64,000 nt of DNA from Maritimibacter alkaliphilus (lineage in GTDB: Bacteria > Pseudomonadota > Alphaproteobacteria > Rhodobacterales > Rhodobacteraceae): assembly GCF_019801605.1 (NCBI RefSeq), contig NZ_JAHVIT010000002.1:620001-684000 (forward strand). Reading direction: 5' to 3'. The translations under genes and the position numbers were made by a program. Shown here one piece after another: positions 8,943 through 16,622 of this stretch. The notes under the pieces are model-generated. The model did no database searches, was not told the DNA's origin, and worked only from the letters and a program-made list of their open reading frames with translations. Position 1 is the stretch's first letter. Each line of letters opens with the position of its first letter.

Positions 8943-9644
8943 TCACAGCCGGGCGAGGCTGAGCCGGCTGAGGCTGGCGGTTTCGAGGATCGAATCCATC
9001 GCCATCTCCAGCCCCTTGTCCACGTGGGCGCGGGCCACCGCCTCGGCGCGGGCTGCATCGCCCGCCTTCAGCGCCTCGACGATGCTGGCGTGATCCCGGC
9101 GCATGGCCTGGAAATTCGGGTTCTTCACGAGGCCGACGAAATAGAGCCGGTCGATATCGTCGATCACCTGCTTGGCGATGGCGCTGATCCGGGGGTTCCC
9201 GGCGGCCTCGACGATATGCATGTGGAAGCAGCGGTTGTGGTCGAGAATGCGGCGCGTCAGTTCCTTCTCCCCGATGCCCGTCAGGGGCGGGGCGGTGTCG
9301 CGCAGGTCCTCGAGATAGGCGATGTCCACGCGGCCCACGGCCATCCCGGTCGCGGGCGGTTCGATCAGGCGGCGCAGGCCAAAGACCTGGTGCACGTCCG
9401 CCACGGTGATCGGGGCCACCTCGTAGCCGCGGCGGTGGATCGGCGCCACGAGGCGCAGCTGGATCAGCCGGTCGAGGGCCAGCCGCAACGACCCCCGGGC
9501 GAGGCCGAAGCGCTGTTGCAACTGGGGTTCGGAGAGCACTTCGCCGGGCAGCAGGTCGCAGGTGACGATCGCGTCATGGAGCAGGTCGAAGGCCCGGTCG
9601 CTGACCTTCTCGGCGCGCTGCGGGTCCGTGGCGAGATCGGTCAT
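8943..9644 (-). CDS. GntR-family regulator, FadR/FCD subfamily
   Basis: 233 residues: an N-terminal winged helix (about 10-75, with the GEVLSEPQLQQRFGLARGSLR helix-turn-helix region) and an all-helical FCD ligand domain with metal-binding His/Asp positions (DHNRCFHMHI, and a later RRDH). ATG at 9644 is used rather than an upstream in-frame start, as it directly precedes the domain. The second FCD regulator at 15.8-16.5 kb bounds the other side of the cluster. Regulators of this type usually respond to an organic acid taken up or degraded by neighbouring genes, here the ABC transporter and acyl-CoA enzymes. Confidence 0.85.
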   Translation of the reverse strand: MTDLATDPQRAEKVSDRAFDLLHDAIVTCDLLPGEVLSEPQLQQRFGLARGSLRLALDRLIQLRLVAPIHRRGYEVAPITVADVHQVFGLRRLIEPPATGMAVGRVDIAYLEDLRDTAPPLTGIGEKELTRRILDHNRCFHMHIVEAAGNPRISAIAKQVIDDIDRLYFVGLVKNPNFQAMRRDHASIVEALKAGDAARAEAVARAHVDKGLEMAMDSILETASLSRLSLARL

Positions 9645-9723
9645 GTAAGGCGGGTCCCCCGGGAGATGCCCCGAAAGCCTAGCGCAGCGCTGCGCCCCGG
9701 GCAAGAATCTGACATTTCACTGT

Positions 9724-9739
9724 GCCGCAACGTTGCGGC
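9724..9739. promoter_or_regulatory. 16-bp perfect palindrome upstream of the gntR gene
   Basis: GCCGCAACGTTGCGGC is fully self-complementary and lies about 80 bp upstream of the GntR start codon, between it and the terminator-like hairpin of the binding-protein gene. FCD regulators bind such palindromes, so autoregulation is possible; it could equally be part of the transcription-end structure. Confidence 0.4.
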
Positions 9740-9745
9740 GATGCC

Positions 9746-9772
9746 CCGGGCGGCCCGCTCAGGGCCGCCCGG
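9746..9772 (-). terminator. Strong GC hairpin after the NMT1-type binding-protein gene
   Basis: An 11-bp stem (CCGGGCGGCCC with GGGCCGCCCGG) and a 5-nt loop begin 9 bp past the stop of the binding-protein gene on the minus strand. No T-run follows, so it may act with Rho or protect the 3' end. Confidence 0.5.
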
Positions 9773-9780
9773 AGACGGGA

Positions 9781-10866
9781 TCACATCGCGTCGGCTTCGC
9801 TGCGCAGCGCGGCCTTGTCGAAGTCGTTGATCTGCTCGACGAGGTCATTGGTGTAGAGGCTGTCGACGTTGATCTCGGTGCTTTCCAGCTGGCCGCCGGT
9901 GTGCAGCACCTCGATGAAGTTCTCCCAGCCTTCACGCGGGAAGGCGCCGTAGAGCTCCTCGCCGCCCTGGAAGTCCGAGAACTTGGCGGTGCGCGAGGTC
10001 ATGACCGTCACGTTGGAGGCCAGTTTCTCTTCCTCGGTGCCCTCCGAGGGCTTCTGGTTCGGGTAGGCCTCCCAGAAGGTCTTCACGCAGACCTCGGGGT
10101 TCTCGTCGCAGACCACGGTCGCCTTGGCGAAGGCGCGACCGAAGGCGGCCAGCACCTCGGGCTTCTCGGCCAGCGTGTCCTCGTGGGCGATGAAGCTGTT
10201 GGAGAAGAGGCCGGTGTACTTGGCGCCCATGTCGAGGCGGCGGATCTCGGTGCCGGCGGCTTCCATGGTGGCGTGCTGGGTGTCGAAGAGGTTCAGCGCG
10301 TCCACGGTGCCGTTTTCCAGCGCGAGGAAGGCCGGGCCGCCGACGCCCACGGGCACCATCTTGATGTCCTCGCCGACGCCATTTTCGCTCAGCAGGGCGG
10401 TGGTGATCGGGATGTTGCCCCAGGTCATGGCGCCCACGCCGAGGGTCTTGCCCTTCAGGTCGGCAATGGTCTGGATCTCGCTGTCGGCGGGCACGACGAA
10501 TTCCCAGCCCGAGACGCGGGTGACGTCATAGAAGAACTTCAGCGGCAGGTGTTCCTTGCCCGGCTGACGCGAGATGATCAGCGCATCCGGGTTGGGGTAG
10601 CCGATGTCGACGCGCTTGGCGACGATCTGGGGCAGCAGCACGCCGGTGCCCTTGAATTCGAGCACTTCGACGTCGAGGCCCTCGTCCTCGAAATAGCCTG
10701 CGTCGCGGGCAAAGATCAGCGGCGCCAGCGAGATGCTGATCGAGGTCGGGTTGCCGAAGGTGACAGGGGTCAGGTCCTGTGCCGCGGCGGGCAGGGCCGC
10801 GCCGAGCGAGAGGCTGAGGGCGAGCGCGCTGATCGCGCCACGCAGCTTGGTCTGTGCAGTGGTCAT
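9781..10866 (-). CDS. ABC transporter periplasmic binding protein, NMT1/SsuA-like
   Basis: 361 residues with a clear signal peptide (hydrophobic core at about 10-27, cleavage near AAAQD). The mature part matches the NMT1/THI5-like fold of nitrate, sulfonate, taurine and pyrimidine-precursor binding proteins (FGNPTSISISLAPLIFARD and GYFEDEGLDV at the start of the mature domain). The ATPase and permease of the same transporter type lie 3.3-5 kb away on the opposite strand, and nothing else in the window fits them, so the three likely form one importer. The four downstream-transcribed neighbours on this strand are acyl-CoA and redox enzymes, suggesting an organic-acid ligand; the ligand is not identifiable. 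Confidence 0.85.
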   Translation of the reverse strand: MTTAQTKLRGAISALALSLSLGAALPAAAQDLTPVTFGNPTSISISLAPLIFARDAGYFEDEGLDVEVLEFKGTGVLLPQIVAKRVDIGYPNPDALIISRQPGKEHLPLKFFYDVTRVSGWEFVVPADSEIQTIADLKGKTLGVGAMTWGNIPITTALLSENGVGEDIKMVPVGVGGPAFLALENGTVDALNLFDTQHATMEAAGTEIRRLDMGAKYTGLFSNSFIAHEDTLAEKPEVLAAFGRAFAKATVVCDENPEVCVKTFWEAYPNQKPSEGTEEEKLASNVTVMTSRTAKFSDFQGGEELYGAFPREGWENFIEVLHTGGQLESTEINVDSLYTNDLVEQINDFDKAALRSEADAM

Positions 10867-10937
10867 GGGTAGCTCCGTTGTCGGACTGGGGGATGCGGCC
10901 GCCGCAGGATTGCGCCGGCCGGAGGGGTGCCTGCCGG

Positions 10938-11366
10938 TTAGCCGGTCTTGGGCACGTAGTTGGCGCGACCGATGGCCAGCAGCTTGCCGTCCTCGTTGGT
11001 CACGTCGATATCGACCACCGCGATCGACCGCCCCATGCGCCGCACGGTGGCGATGCCGATCAGGTCGGTGTTGATGGCCGGGCGCATGTAATCCACGCGC
11101 ATGTTGGTGGTGGGCACGCCGCCACCGACCATCATCCCCACGGCGAAATCGCCCACCGTGTCGATGAAGGCCGCGATGGCCCCGCCGTGGAACTGGCCGG
11201 TGCCGACCCCGCGGGCCAGCTCGTCGCGCAGGGGCATCCGGGCGGTGAAGACCATGGCGTCGTAGTCCACCGTCTCGGCCTTGAGCCCCATGAAGGAGAT
11301 CATGGCCGAGCGGTCAAAGATCGCCTGGATCGCGGGAACGTCGAGTTTCTCGGGTGCGTCGCTCAC
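10938..11366 (-). CDS. PaaI-type hot-dog acyl-CoA thioesterase
   Basis: 142 residues of the single hot-dog domain type. The HGG...D motif (FHGGAIAAFIDTVGDFAV, residues about 59-76) is that of PaaI/YbgC-II thioesterases, which hydrolyse aromatic or short acyl-CoA esters. It overlaps the stop of the oxidoreductase gene by 4 bp, so it is co-translated with it, and shares an operon with an acyl-CoA ligase. It may recycle CoA from dead-end thioesters formed by that ligase. Confidence 0.8.
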   Translation of the reverse strand: MSDAPEKLDVPAIQAIFDRSAMISFMGLKAETVDYDAMVFTARMPLRDELARGVGTGQFHGGAIAAFIDTVGDFAVGMMVGGGVPTTNMRVDYMRPAINTDLIGIATVRRMGRSIAVVDIDVTNEDGKLLAIGRANYVPKTG

Positions 11367-12373
11367 GGCGTCACCACGACCTTGCCGAAGACCTTGCGAT
11401 CCTCGATCAGCGCGAGCGCCTCGTTGGAGGCCTCCAGCGGGAAGACGGTGTCGATCATCGGGGTCAGCTCGCCCGCGGCGACCATCTCCAGCAGCTTGTG
11501 CAGGTCTTCACGCTTCCACCCGTTCGAGCCCTGGATCGTCAGCTCGTAGGTCCAGATGAAGCGCAGGTCGGTCTTGGGGTCGTAACCCGCCGTCGCGCCG
11601 CAGGTCAGGATGCGCCCGCCGGGACGCAGGGTGCGCATGCAGCGGGCCCAGGTCTCGCCACCGGTGAAGTTGATCACCACGTCCACGCCGTTGCCGGGCT
11701 TGTGGCGGTGCGGCTTGCCGTAGCGGCTGTAGACGGCCTTGGCGATGTCTTCTTCGATGTAGTTGATGCAATCGTCCGCACCGAGGTCCTTGAGACGGTC
11801 CATCTTCTCCTGCGACGACGCGCAGGCGACGACTTCGGCGCCCACGGATTTCGCCAGCTGCACGCAGCAGGTGCCCACGCCGCCCGAAGCGCCGAGGATC
11901 AGGACACGTTCGCCCTTCTTGATCTGCCCCTGCACCATCATCATCCGGTAGGCGGTGCCATAGGCCACGGGCAGCGCCGCCGCCTGTTCCAGCGTCACCT
12001 CGTCGGGCACGGGCACCAGCGAATGGGCCTCGGCGCGGCAGTATTCGGCCAGACCGCCATGGACCATCTCACCCATCAGGCCGCGCTTGCCTTCGCGGTC
12101 GACGGGATCGACCAGCACGCGGTCGCCGATCTTCCAGCCTTCCACGCCTTCGCCCAGTTCGGCCACGGTGCCGGCCACGTCGATGCCCATGATCATGGGC
12201 ATCGGCACCTTGATGCCGGGCATGCCGCGGCGGGTGAAGACATCGTGGTAGTTCAGCGAGGAGGCGCCGACGCGCAGGATCACCTCGCCGGGGCCGGCGG
12301 TTGGCTTGGGGAAGTCCTCTTCCAGTTTCAGGACCTCGGGGGCGCCATGTTCGTGGATTACAGCTGCTCTCAT
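11363..12373 (-). CDS. Medium-chain dehydrogenase/reductase (zinc-binding alcohol dehydrogenase/quinone oxidoreductase type)
   Basis: 336 residues: GroES-like N-terminal domain (from MRAAVIHEHG) and a Rossmann domain with GASGGVGTCCVQLAK for NAD(P)H. It lacks the Cys/His set of classical zinc alcohol dehydrogenases, so an enoyl or quinone reductase-like function is likely. Start placed at 12373, where AAGGA precedes the ATG by about 10 nt; the in-frame ATG seven codons upstream (12394) has no ribosome-binding site. Coupled to the thioesterase gene downstream and 63 bp after the ligase gene. Confidence 0.8.
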   Translation of the reverse strand: MRAAVIHEHGAPEVLKLEEDFPKPTAGPGEVILRVGASSLNYHDVFTRRGMPGIKVPMPMIMGIDVAGTVAELGEGVEGWKIGDRVLVDPVDREGKRGLMGEMVHGGLAEYCRAEAHSLVPVPDEVTLEQAAALPVAYGTAYRMMMVQGQIKKGERVLILGASGGVGTCCVQLAKSVGAEVVACASSQEKMDRLKDLGADDCINYIEEDIAKAVYSRYGKPHRHKPGNGVDVVINFTGGETWARCMRTLRPGGRILTCGATAGYDPKTDLRFIWTYELTIQGSNGWKREDLHKLLEMVAAGELTPMIDTVFPLEASNEALALIEDRKVFGKVVVTP

Positions 12374-12436
12374 GTTCGGGTCGTCCTTCGTCATGTCATG
12401 TCAGGGGCGCCGCAGGGGCGCGATGGCAATAGGGGG

Positions 12437-13963
12437 TCAGGCGGCGGCCTCGTCGGCGGCGCGCCGGGTCAGGGCGGCACGGTCGACCTTGTTGGTGCCG
12501 GCCAGCGGCATCTCGTCGAGGAAGATCACCCGCCGCGGGTGCTGGTAGGAGGGGCCGTTCTCCAGCGCGAAGCTGCGGATCTCGGCCTCGGTCGGGGTGC
12601 CCTGCGGAACGACGAAGGCAACCGGCTTCTGGCCCTTCACCTCGTCCGGGACCGGCACGACACAGGCCTGCGCCACGCCGGGGTGGCGGTTCAGCATGTC
12701 CTCGACGTTTTCGGGATAGATGTTCTCGCCGCCGCAGGTGAACATGTTGTCGGCGCGGCCCACGAAGTAGAAGAAGCCCTCTGCATCGCGGCGCATCAGG
12801 TCGCCGGTGGCATACCAGCCCTCGGCATCCAGCACGCTGGCGGTCTTCTCGGGGTTGTTCAGGTAGCCGCGCATGACGGCGGGGGTGCGGATCAGCAGTT
12901 CGCCCCGGGTCTCGCCGCCGCGCAGCTGCAGGTCCACGTCCGGCAGGGGATAGCCCAGCGACAGCGCCGGTTTCGGCAGGCCCTCGGGGTGGGCGCCGAA
13001 GGCACAGGGGCCACTTTCCGTCGTGCCGTAGCCGAGCGAGACGATCGCGTTCGGGAAGGCCGCCTTGGTCGCCTTCACCAGCTGCTCCGTCACCGGGGCG
13101 GAGCCCATGCCGACGAAGCGCACGCCCGACAGGTCCGCCGCGGCCAGGGCCTCCCCTTCGCGCAGGGCAAGGGCGATCATCGTGGGGACGGAGGTGACCA
13201 TGGTCACGTCATGGTCCGAGATCGCGGTCACGAAGCCCGCCGCATCGAAGCGGCGCATCAGCACCAGCCGCGCGCCGGAGGCGAGGGCGACCTTGGCCGT
13301 GAAGAGCGCGTTCATGTGGTAGAGCGGCGCCGCCGCGATCACCCGGTTGCTGCCGTAGGCGGGGCTGTTGTGCAGCCGGTTGCGCAGGGCCCAGAGCTGC
13401 CCGTCATGGGACAGCGGCACGCCCTTCGGCAGGCTGGTGGAGCCCGAGGTGTAGAGGATCATCGCATCGGCCCCGGGGGCGGGCAGGGTGGCGGCGGTGT
13501 TGCCGCCCGCGGCTTCCAGCGCCGCCCAGTCGTGGTCGAAGTTGATCTGTGCCAGCCCGACCGGGCAGAGGTCGCGGCGCGCGTCATCGGTGAAGACGAG
13601 CTGCATCTCCGCATCGCCGCAGAGCCAGGTGACCGTGTCGCGCGGCAGCTTGAAGTTCACCGGCACGGCGACGAAGCCCGCGGCCATGATGCCGAGGTAG
13701 GCGGCGATGTACTCCCAGCGGTTGCCGGAGATCAGCCCGACCCGTGCGCCGGGGGCGAGGCCCCGTGCCTGCAGCTGCGCGGCGACGGCATCGACTGCCG
13801 CGCCGAGGCGGGCGCGGGTGATCTCTGTCGCCGGGCCGGTCGAATCGGGATCGACCTCGATCAGGCAGGGATCCTGTCCGGCCGGGGCGAGCAGGGCGCC
13901 CAGATTGCGCAGCGCGGCCACGTCTTCAGCGGTGCGGACGGGGGCCTTGGCCACAGAATCCAT
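12437..13963 (-). CDS. Class I adenylate-forming acyl-CoA ligase
   Basis: 508 residues. The AMP-binding P-loop ILYTSGSTSLPKG, the YGTTESGP motif, the hinge GYLNNPEKT to GWYATGDL and the C-terminal catalytic lysine region (GTNKVDR) are all present, so the enzyme should activate a carboxylic acid with ATP and CoA. ATG at 13963 is preceded by AAGGGA at a good distance; the upstream extension is not conserved-looking. First gene of the minus-strand operon and divergent from the ABC ATPase gene. Substrate not identifiable; aromatic or short branched acids are typical for clusters of this kind. Confidence 0.85.
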   Translation of the reverse strand: MDSVAKAPVRTAEDVAALRNLGALLAPAGQDPCLIEVDPDSTGPATEITRARLGAAVDAVAAQLQARGLAPGARVGLISGNRWEYIAAYLGIMAAGFVAVPVNFKLPRDTVTWLCGDAEMQLVFTDDARRDLCPVGLAQINFDHDWAALEAAGGNTAATLPAPGADAMILYTSGSTSLPKGVPLSHDGQLWALRNRLHNSPAYGSNRVIAAAPLYHMNALFTAKVALASGARLVLMRRFDAAGFVTAISDHDVTMVTSVPTMIALALREGEALAAADLSGVRFVGMGSAPVTEQLVKATKAAFPNAIVSLGYGTTESGPCAFGAHPEGLPKPALSLGYPLPDVDLQLRGGETRGELLIRTPAVMRGYLNNPEKTASVLDAEGWYATGDLMRRDAEGFFYFVGRADNMFTCGGENIYPENVEDMLNRHPGVAQACVVPVPDEVKGQKPVAFVVPQGTPTEAEIRSFALENGPSYQHPRRVIFLDEMPLAGTNKVDRAALTRRAADEAAA

Positions 13964-14009
13964 CGTTTTACATCCCTTGTTCGATTTACGTCGGTTTTCT
14001 AGGAGCATC

Positions 14010-14036
14010 ATGTTGACCGCTCTAAAATGTCAACAT
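14010..14036. promoter_or_regulatory. Inverted repeat ATGTTGAC-N11-GTCAACAT in the divergent promoter region
   Basis: Eight-base perfect arms lie midway in the 197-bp region between the divergent ligase and ABC-ATPase genes, the AT-rich part of this stretch. Each arm contains a -35-like TTGACA/TTGACC on one strand, so a protein bound here would cover both promoters. The nearby GntR/FCD proteins are candidate ligands for the site. Confidence 0.5.
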
Positions 14037-14160
14037 ACGAATTTAGACAAATCAATAAGCGATCCACTCAGGCGTCGCTGCCGGTCACTTTCTGGTCGCC
14101 AGAGCTGATCGACGGGTTAGGTGTCTGGATTGATTGCCAAAAGCTGACAGGAGTACTGCC

Positions 14161-14991
14161 GTGGCACAGCTGAACAGGGCGCGTATCGACTCGGTGGCGG
14201 AGGTTGCCGGGCGTCAGGACCCTCTGGGGATGCCGCTGGTGGTGTCCAGAGATCTCGACGTGACATTTCAGACCAAGAAGGGCCGCATCGAGGCCGTGAA
14301 GGGCCTCTCGCTCAACGTGGGCGATGGCGAATTCGTCTCGATCCTCGGCCCGTCCGGCTGCGGCAAGTCCACCCTGCTGCGGGTCGCGGCGGGCCTGCTC
14401 AAGCCCTCGGGCGGGGCGCTCTCGGTGGGCGGTGAGACCGTTACGGGCCCGCGCTCCGACGTGGGTGTCGTGTTCCAGAAGCCCGCGCTGCTGCCGTGGA
14501 AGACGGTGCTCGACAATGTCACGCTGCCGGTCCGCAGTCAGGGCCTGAACCGCAAGGCGGGGGCCGAGCGCGCGCGCCGGCTGCTCGACATGGTTGGCCT
14601 CGCGCAGTTCGCGGACAGCTACCCGGCAGAACTCTCGGGCGGGATGCAGCAGCGCGTGGGCATCGTGCGCGGCCTCGTCAACGATCCCAAGGTCCTGCTG
14701 ATGGACGAGCCCTTCTCGGCGCTCGACGCCATGACGCGCGAAACCATGATGGACGACCTGCAGCGGATCTGGACCGAGACCCGCAAGACGGTGATGTTCA
14801 TCACCCACTCCATCCCCGAGGCGGTCTACCTCTCGGACCGGGTCATCGTGCTCTCGCCCCGCCCCGCGCGGCTGGTGGAGGACCTGACCATCGACCTGCC
14901 GCGCCCGCGCACCATGGACACGATGTCAGAGGCCCGGTTCACGGATTACACGCGCCACCTGCGCGGCATCTTCTCGCATCTGGATAAGTGA
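14161..14991 (+). CDS. ABC transporter ATPase, nitrate/sulfonate/taurine type (SsuB/TauB-like)
   Basis: 276 residues with Walker A GPSGCGKST, Q-loop VFQKPALLPWK, signature LSGGMQQRV, Walker B VLLMDEPFSALD and the switch His in FITHSIPEA. The GTG at 14161 is taken as start because AGGAG ends 7 nt before it; a TTG 27 bp upstream has no ribosome-binding site. It is followed by its permease after 8 bp and divergent from the acyl-CoA ligase operon that carries the binding protein. Drives import of the same unknown organic compound. Confidence 0.88.
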   Translation: MAQLNRARIDSVAEVAGRQDPLGMPLVVSRDLDVTFQTKKGRIEAVKGLSLNVGDGEFVSILGPSGCGKSTLLRVAAGLLKPSGGALSVGGETVTGPRSDVGVVFQKPALLPWKTVLDNVTLPVRSQGLNRKAGAERARRLLDMVGLAQFADSYPAELSGGMQQRVGIVRGLVNDPKVLLMDEPFSALDAMTRETMMDDLQRIWTETRKTVMFITHSIPEAVYLSDRVIVLSPRPARLVEDLTIDLPRPRTMDTMSEARFTDYTRHLRGIFSHLDK

Positions 14992-14999
14992 GGCCCGAC

Positions 15000-15779
15000 A
15001 TGAAAGAGAAACTGACAGGCGCGCTCTATCCGCTGATCACCTTCGGGGCGATCCTCGCGCTGTGGCTGGTCGCGGTCTATGTCTGGGATGTGCCGAGCTA
15101 CGTCCTGCCCAAGCCGCTGGCCGTGCTGGGCGCGCTCAAGACCGGCTATATCGACGGGCTGTTCTGGCACCACTTCTTCTACACGCTCTCCTCGACCGCC
15201 ATGGGCTATATCATCGGTTGCGTCGCGGCGATCTTCGTGGGGGCCATCGTCTCGGAATGGCGGATCGCGGAGCGGCTGATCAATCCGCTGGTGATCGCGC
15301 TGCAATCCATGCCCAAGGTGGCGCTGGCGCCGTTGATCCTCGTCTGGTTCGGCTTCGATCAGACGTCGAAGGTGATCATGGTGGTGCTGGTCTGCTTCTT
15401 CCCGGTCTTCGTGAACACGGTGGTCGGCCTCAAGCAGACGCCCGCGGACCTGCTGGAGATGGCGCGCGCCGCCAACACGGGCCGCTGGCGCACCTTCTGG
15501 GAAATCCGCTTCCCCAGTGCGGCGGGCCATATCTTCGCCGGCCTTCAGATCGCCATCGTCCTCAGCCTGATCGGCGCGGTGGTGGCAGAGTTCGTCTCCT
15601 CCTCCGAGGGGCTCGGCTACCTGATCAACGCCTCGGCGCTGACCATGGAGGTGAACGTCATGTTCGCGGCCCTTGTCAGCCTCGCCGCCATGGGGGTGAT
15701 CGGCACGCAGATCGTGCGCTTCGCCCATTCCAAGCTGGTGTTCTGGGAAGGCAGCCTCGCCGCGACCGTGCAGGAGTGA
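15000..15779 (+). CDS. ABC transporter permease, SsuC/TauC-like
   Basis: 259 residues with about six TM segments and the EAA-type loop (around MARAANTGRWRTFWEIRFPSA, residues 158-178) that contacts the ATPase. ATG at 15000 follows GAGG at 6 nt; a GTG at 14988 overlapping the ATPase stop is less likely. Partner of the preceding ATPase and probably of the NMT1-type binding protein on the other strand. Confidence 0.88.
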   Translation: MKEKLTGALYPLITFGAILALWLVAVYVWDVPSYVLPKPLAVLGALKTGYIDGLFWHHFFYTLSSTAMGYIIGCVAAIFVGAIVSEWRIAERLINPLVIALQSMPKVALAPLILVWFGFDQTSKVIMVVLVCFFPVFVNTVVGLKQTPADLLEMARAANTGRWRTFWEIRFPSAAGHIFAGLQIAIVLSLIGAVVAEFVSSSEGLGYLINASALTMEVNVMFAALVSLAAMGVIGTQIVRFAHSKLVFWEGSLAATVQE

Positions 15780-15788
15780 TCCCCTACA

Positions 15789-15817
15789 CCCGGCGGGGCG
15801 GCATCAGCCCCGCTGGG
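15789..15817 (+). terminator. Hairpin between convergent permease and gntR genes
   Basis: An 11-bp GC stem with one G-T mismatch (CCCGGCGGGGC and GCCCCGCTGGG) and a 7-nt loop, followed by TTT on the plus strand. It begins 10 bp after the permease stop and overlaps the 3' end of the converging gntR gene. Confidence 0.55.
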
Positions 15818-16499
15818 TTTCGAGCCTCAGGCTCCGGAACATCTCGCTCGACAAGATCGCGTCCATCACCAGCCGGCGAGAAGTCAGCACCTCTTCCCGG
15901 GTGACGGCCTCCACGGCCTCGCCATCCTCGCGCCGCAGGGCGTCGATCAGGGCGCTGTGGGTGGTGCGGTCATCGCGGCTGCGGTTCTGGTGGCTGAGCC
16001 CGAGGTGCAGCACCCGGGTCGACTCGTCCAGCACCCGCGCCAGCGTCTCCGTCATCAGCGCATTGCCGCAGAGCCGCACGAGGTAGAGGTGAAACTCGCG
16101 GTTGGCGACGAGGTAGTCCATCCGGCCATCCGTCGTCCCGTCGCGCCCCGCCCGCAGGCAGGCGTCGTTCAACGCCTCCAGATGCGCGAAATCCACCTTG
16201 CCCACGGCCTTCCGCAGGGCGGCGGGCTCCAGCAGCAGGCGCATCTCGAAGACGTCGCGCACGGTCTGAAGGGTCAGCGGCGCCACGATATAGCCCCGAC
16301 GCGGCACCGCGCCGACGAGGCCATGCTGCTCCAGCCGGGCAAGCGCGGCGCGGATCGGGGCAAGGCCCAGTCCCAGCCGGTCACAGAGCTGCGCTGCCGA
16401 GATCTCGGCCCCCGGTTCGAGGTCCGAGCGCAGGATCAGTTTGCGGATCCGCTCGAAGGCCTGATCGGTCAGCGAAGGTTCTGGCGCGGCGTGTGTCAT
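15804..16499 (-). CDS. GntR-family regulator, FCD subfamily (second copy type)
   Basis: 231 residues: winged helix in about 10-75 (SLTDQAFERIRKLILRSDL and the following HTH) and an FCD effector domain with the typical NREFHLYL and THSALIDAL His-bearing helices. Start at ATG 16499, directly before the domain. It lies between the SsuBC-like genes and the peptide-type ABC transporter and could control either. Not closely alike to the regulator at 8.9-9.6 kb beyond the shared fold. Confidence 0.85.
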   Translation of the reverse strand: MTHAAPEPSLTDQAFERIRKLILRSDLEPGAEISAAQLCDRLGLGLAPIRAALARLEQHGLVGAVPRRGYIVAPLTLQTVRDVFEMRLLLEPAALRKAVGKVDFAHLEALNDACLRAGRDGTTDGRMDYLVANREFHLYLVRLCGNALMTETLARVLDESTRVLHLGLSHQNRSRDDRTTHSALIDALRREDGEAVEAVTREEVLTSRRLVMDAILSSEMFRSLRLETQRG

Positions 16500-16578
16500 C
16501 TGTCGTCCCGGTTGTCCTCCCAGCCATAGAGGGCCGGTGACGGGGCGGCAAGCCAAGGCGCGGTCGCATGGCGGGCGG

Positions 16579-16610
16579 GGGGCGGTATCCGGGGCGAGGG
16601 GCGGTATCCG
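16579..16610. repeat. 13-bp direct repeat upstream of gntR
   Basis: GGGGCGGTATCCG occurs at 16579-16591 and again at 16598-16610, a 19-bp period, in the 123-bp gap between the dppF-type gene and the gntR start. Two near-two-turn spaced copies suit cooperative binding, but a chance local duplication is also possible. Confidence 0.6.
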
Positions 16611-16622
16611 TTGTCGAGCCGC

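Noticed and set aside
11354-14002. An 882-codon plus-strand frame across the oxidoreductase and ligase genes
   Set aside because: It is the codon-phase shadow of two well-defined minus-strand enzymes; no motif or ribosome-binding site.
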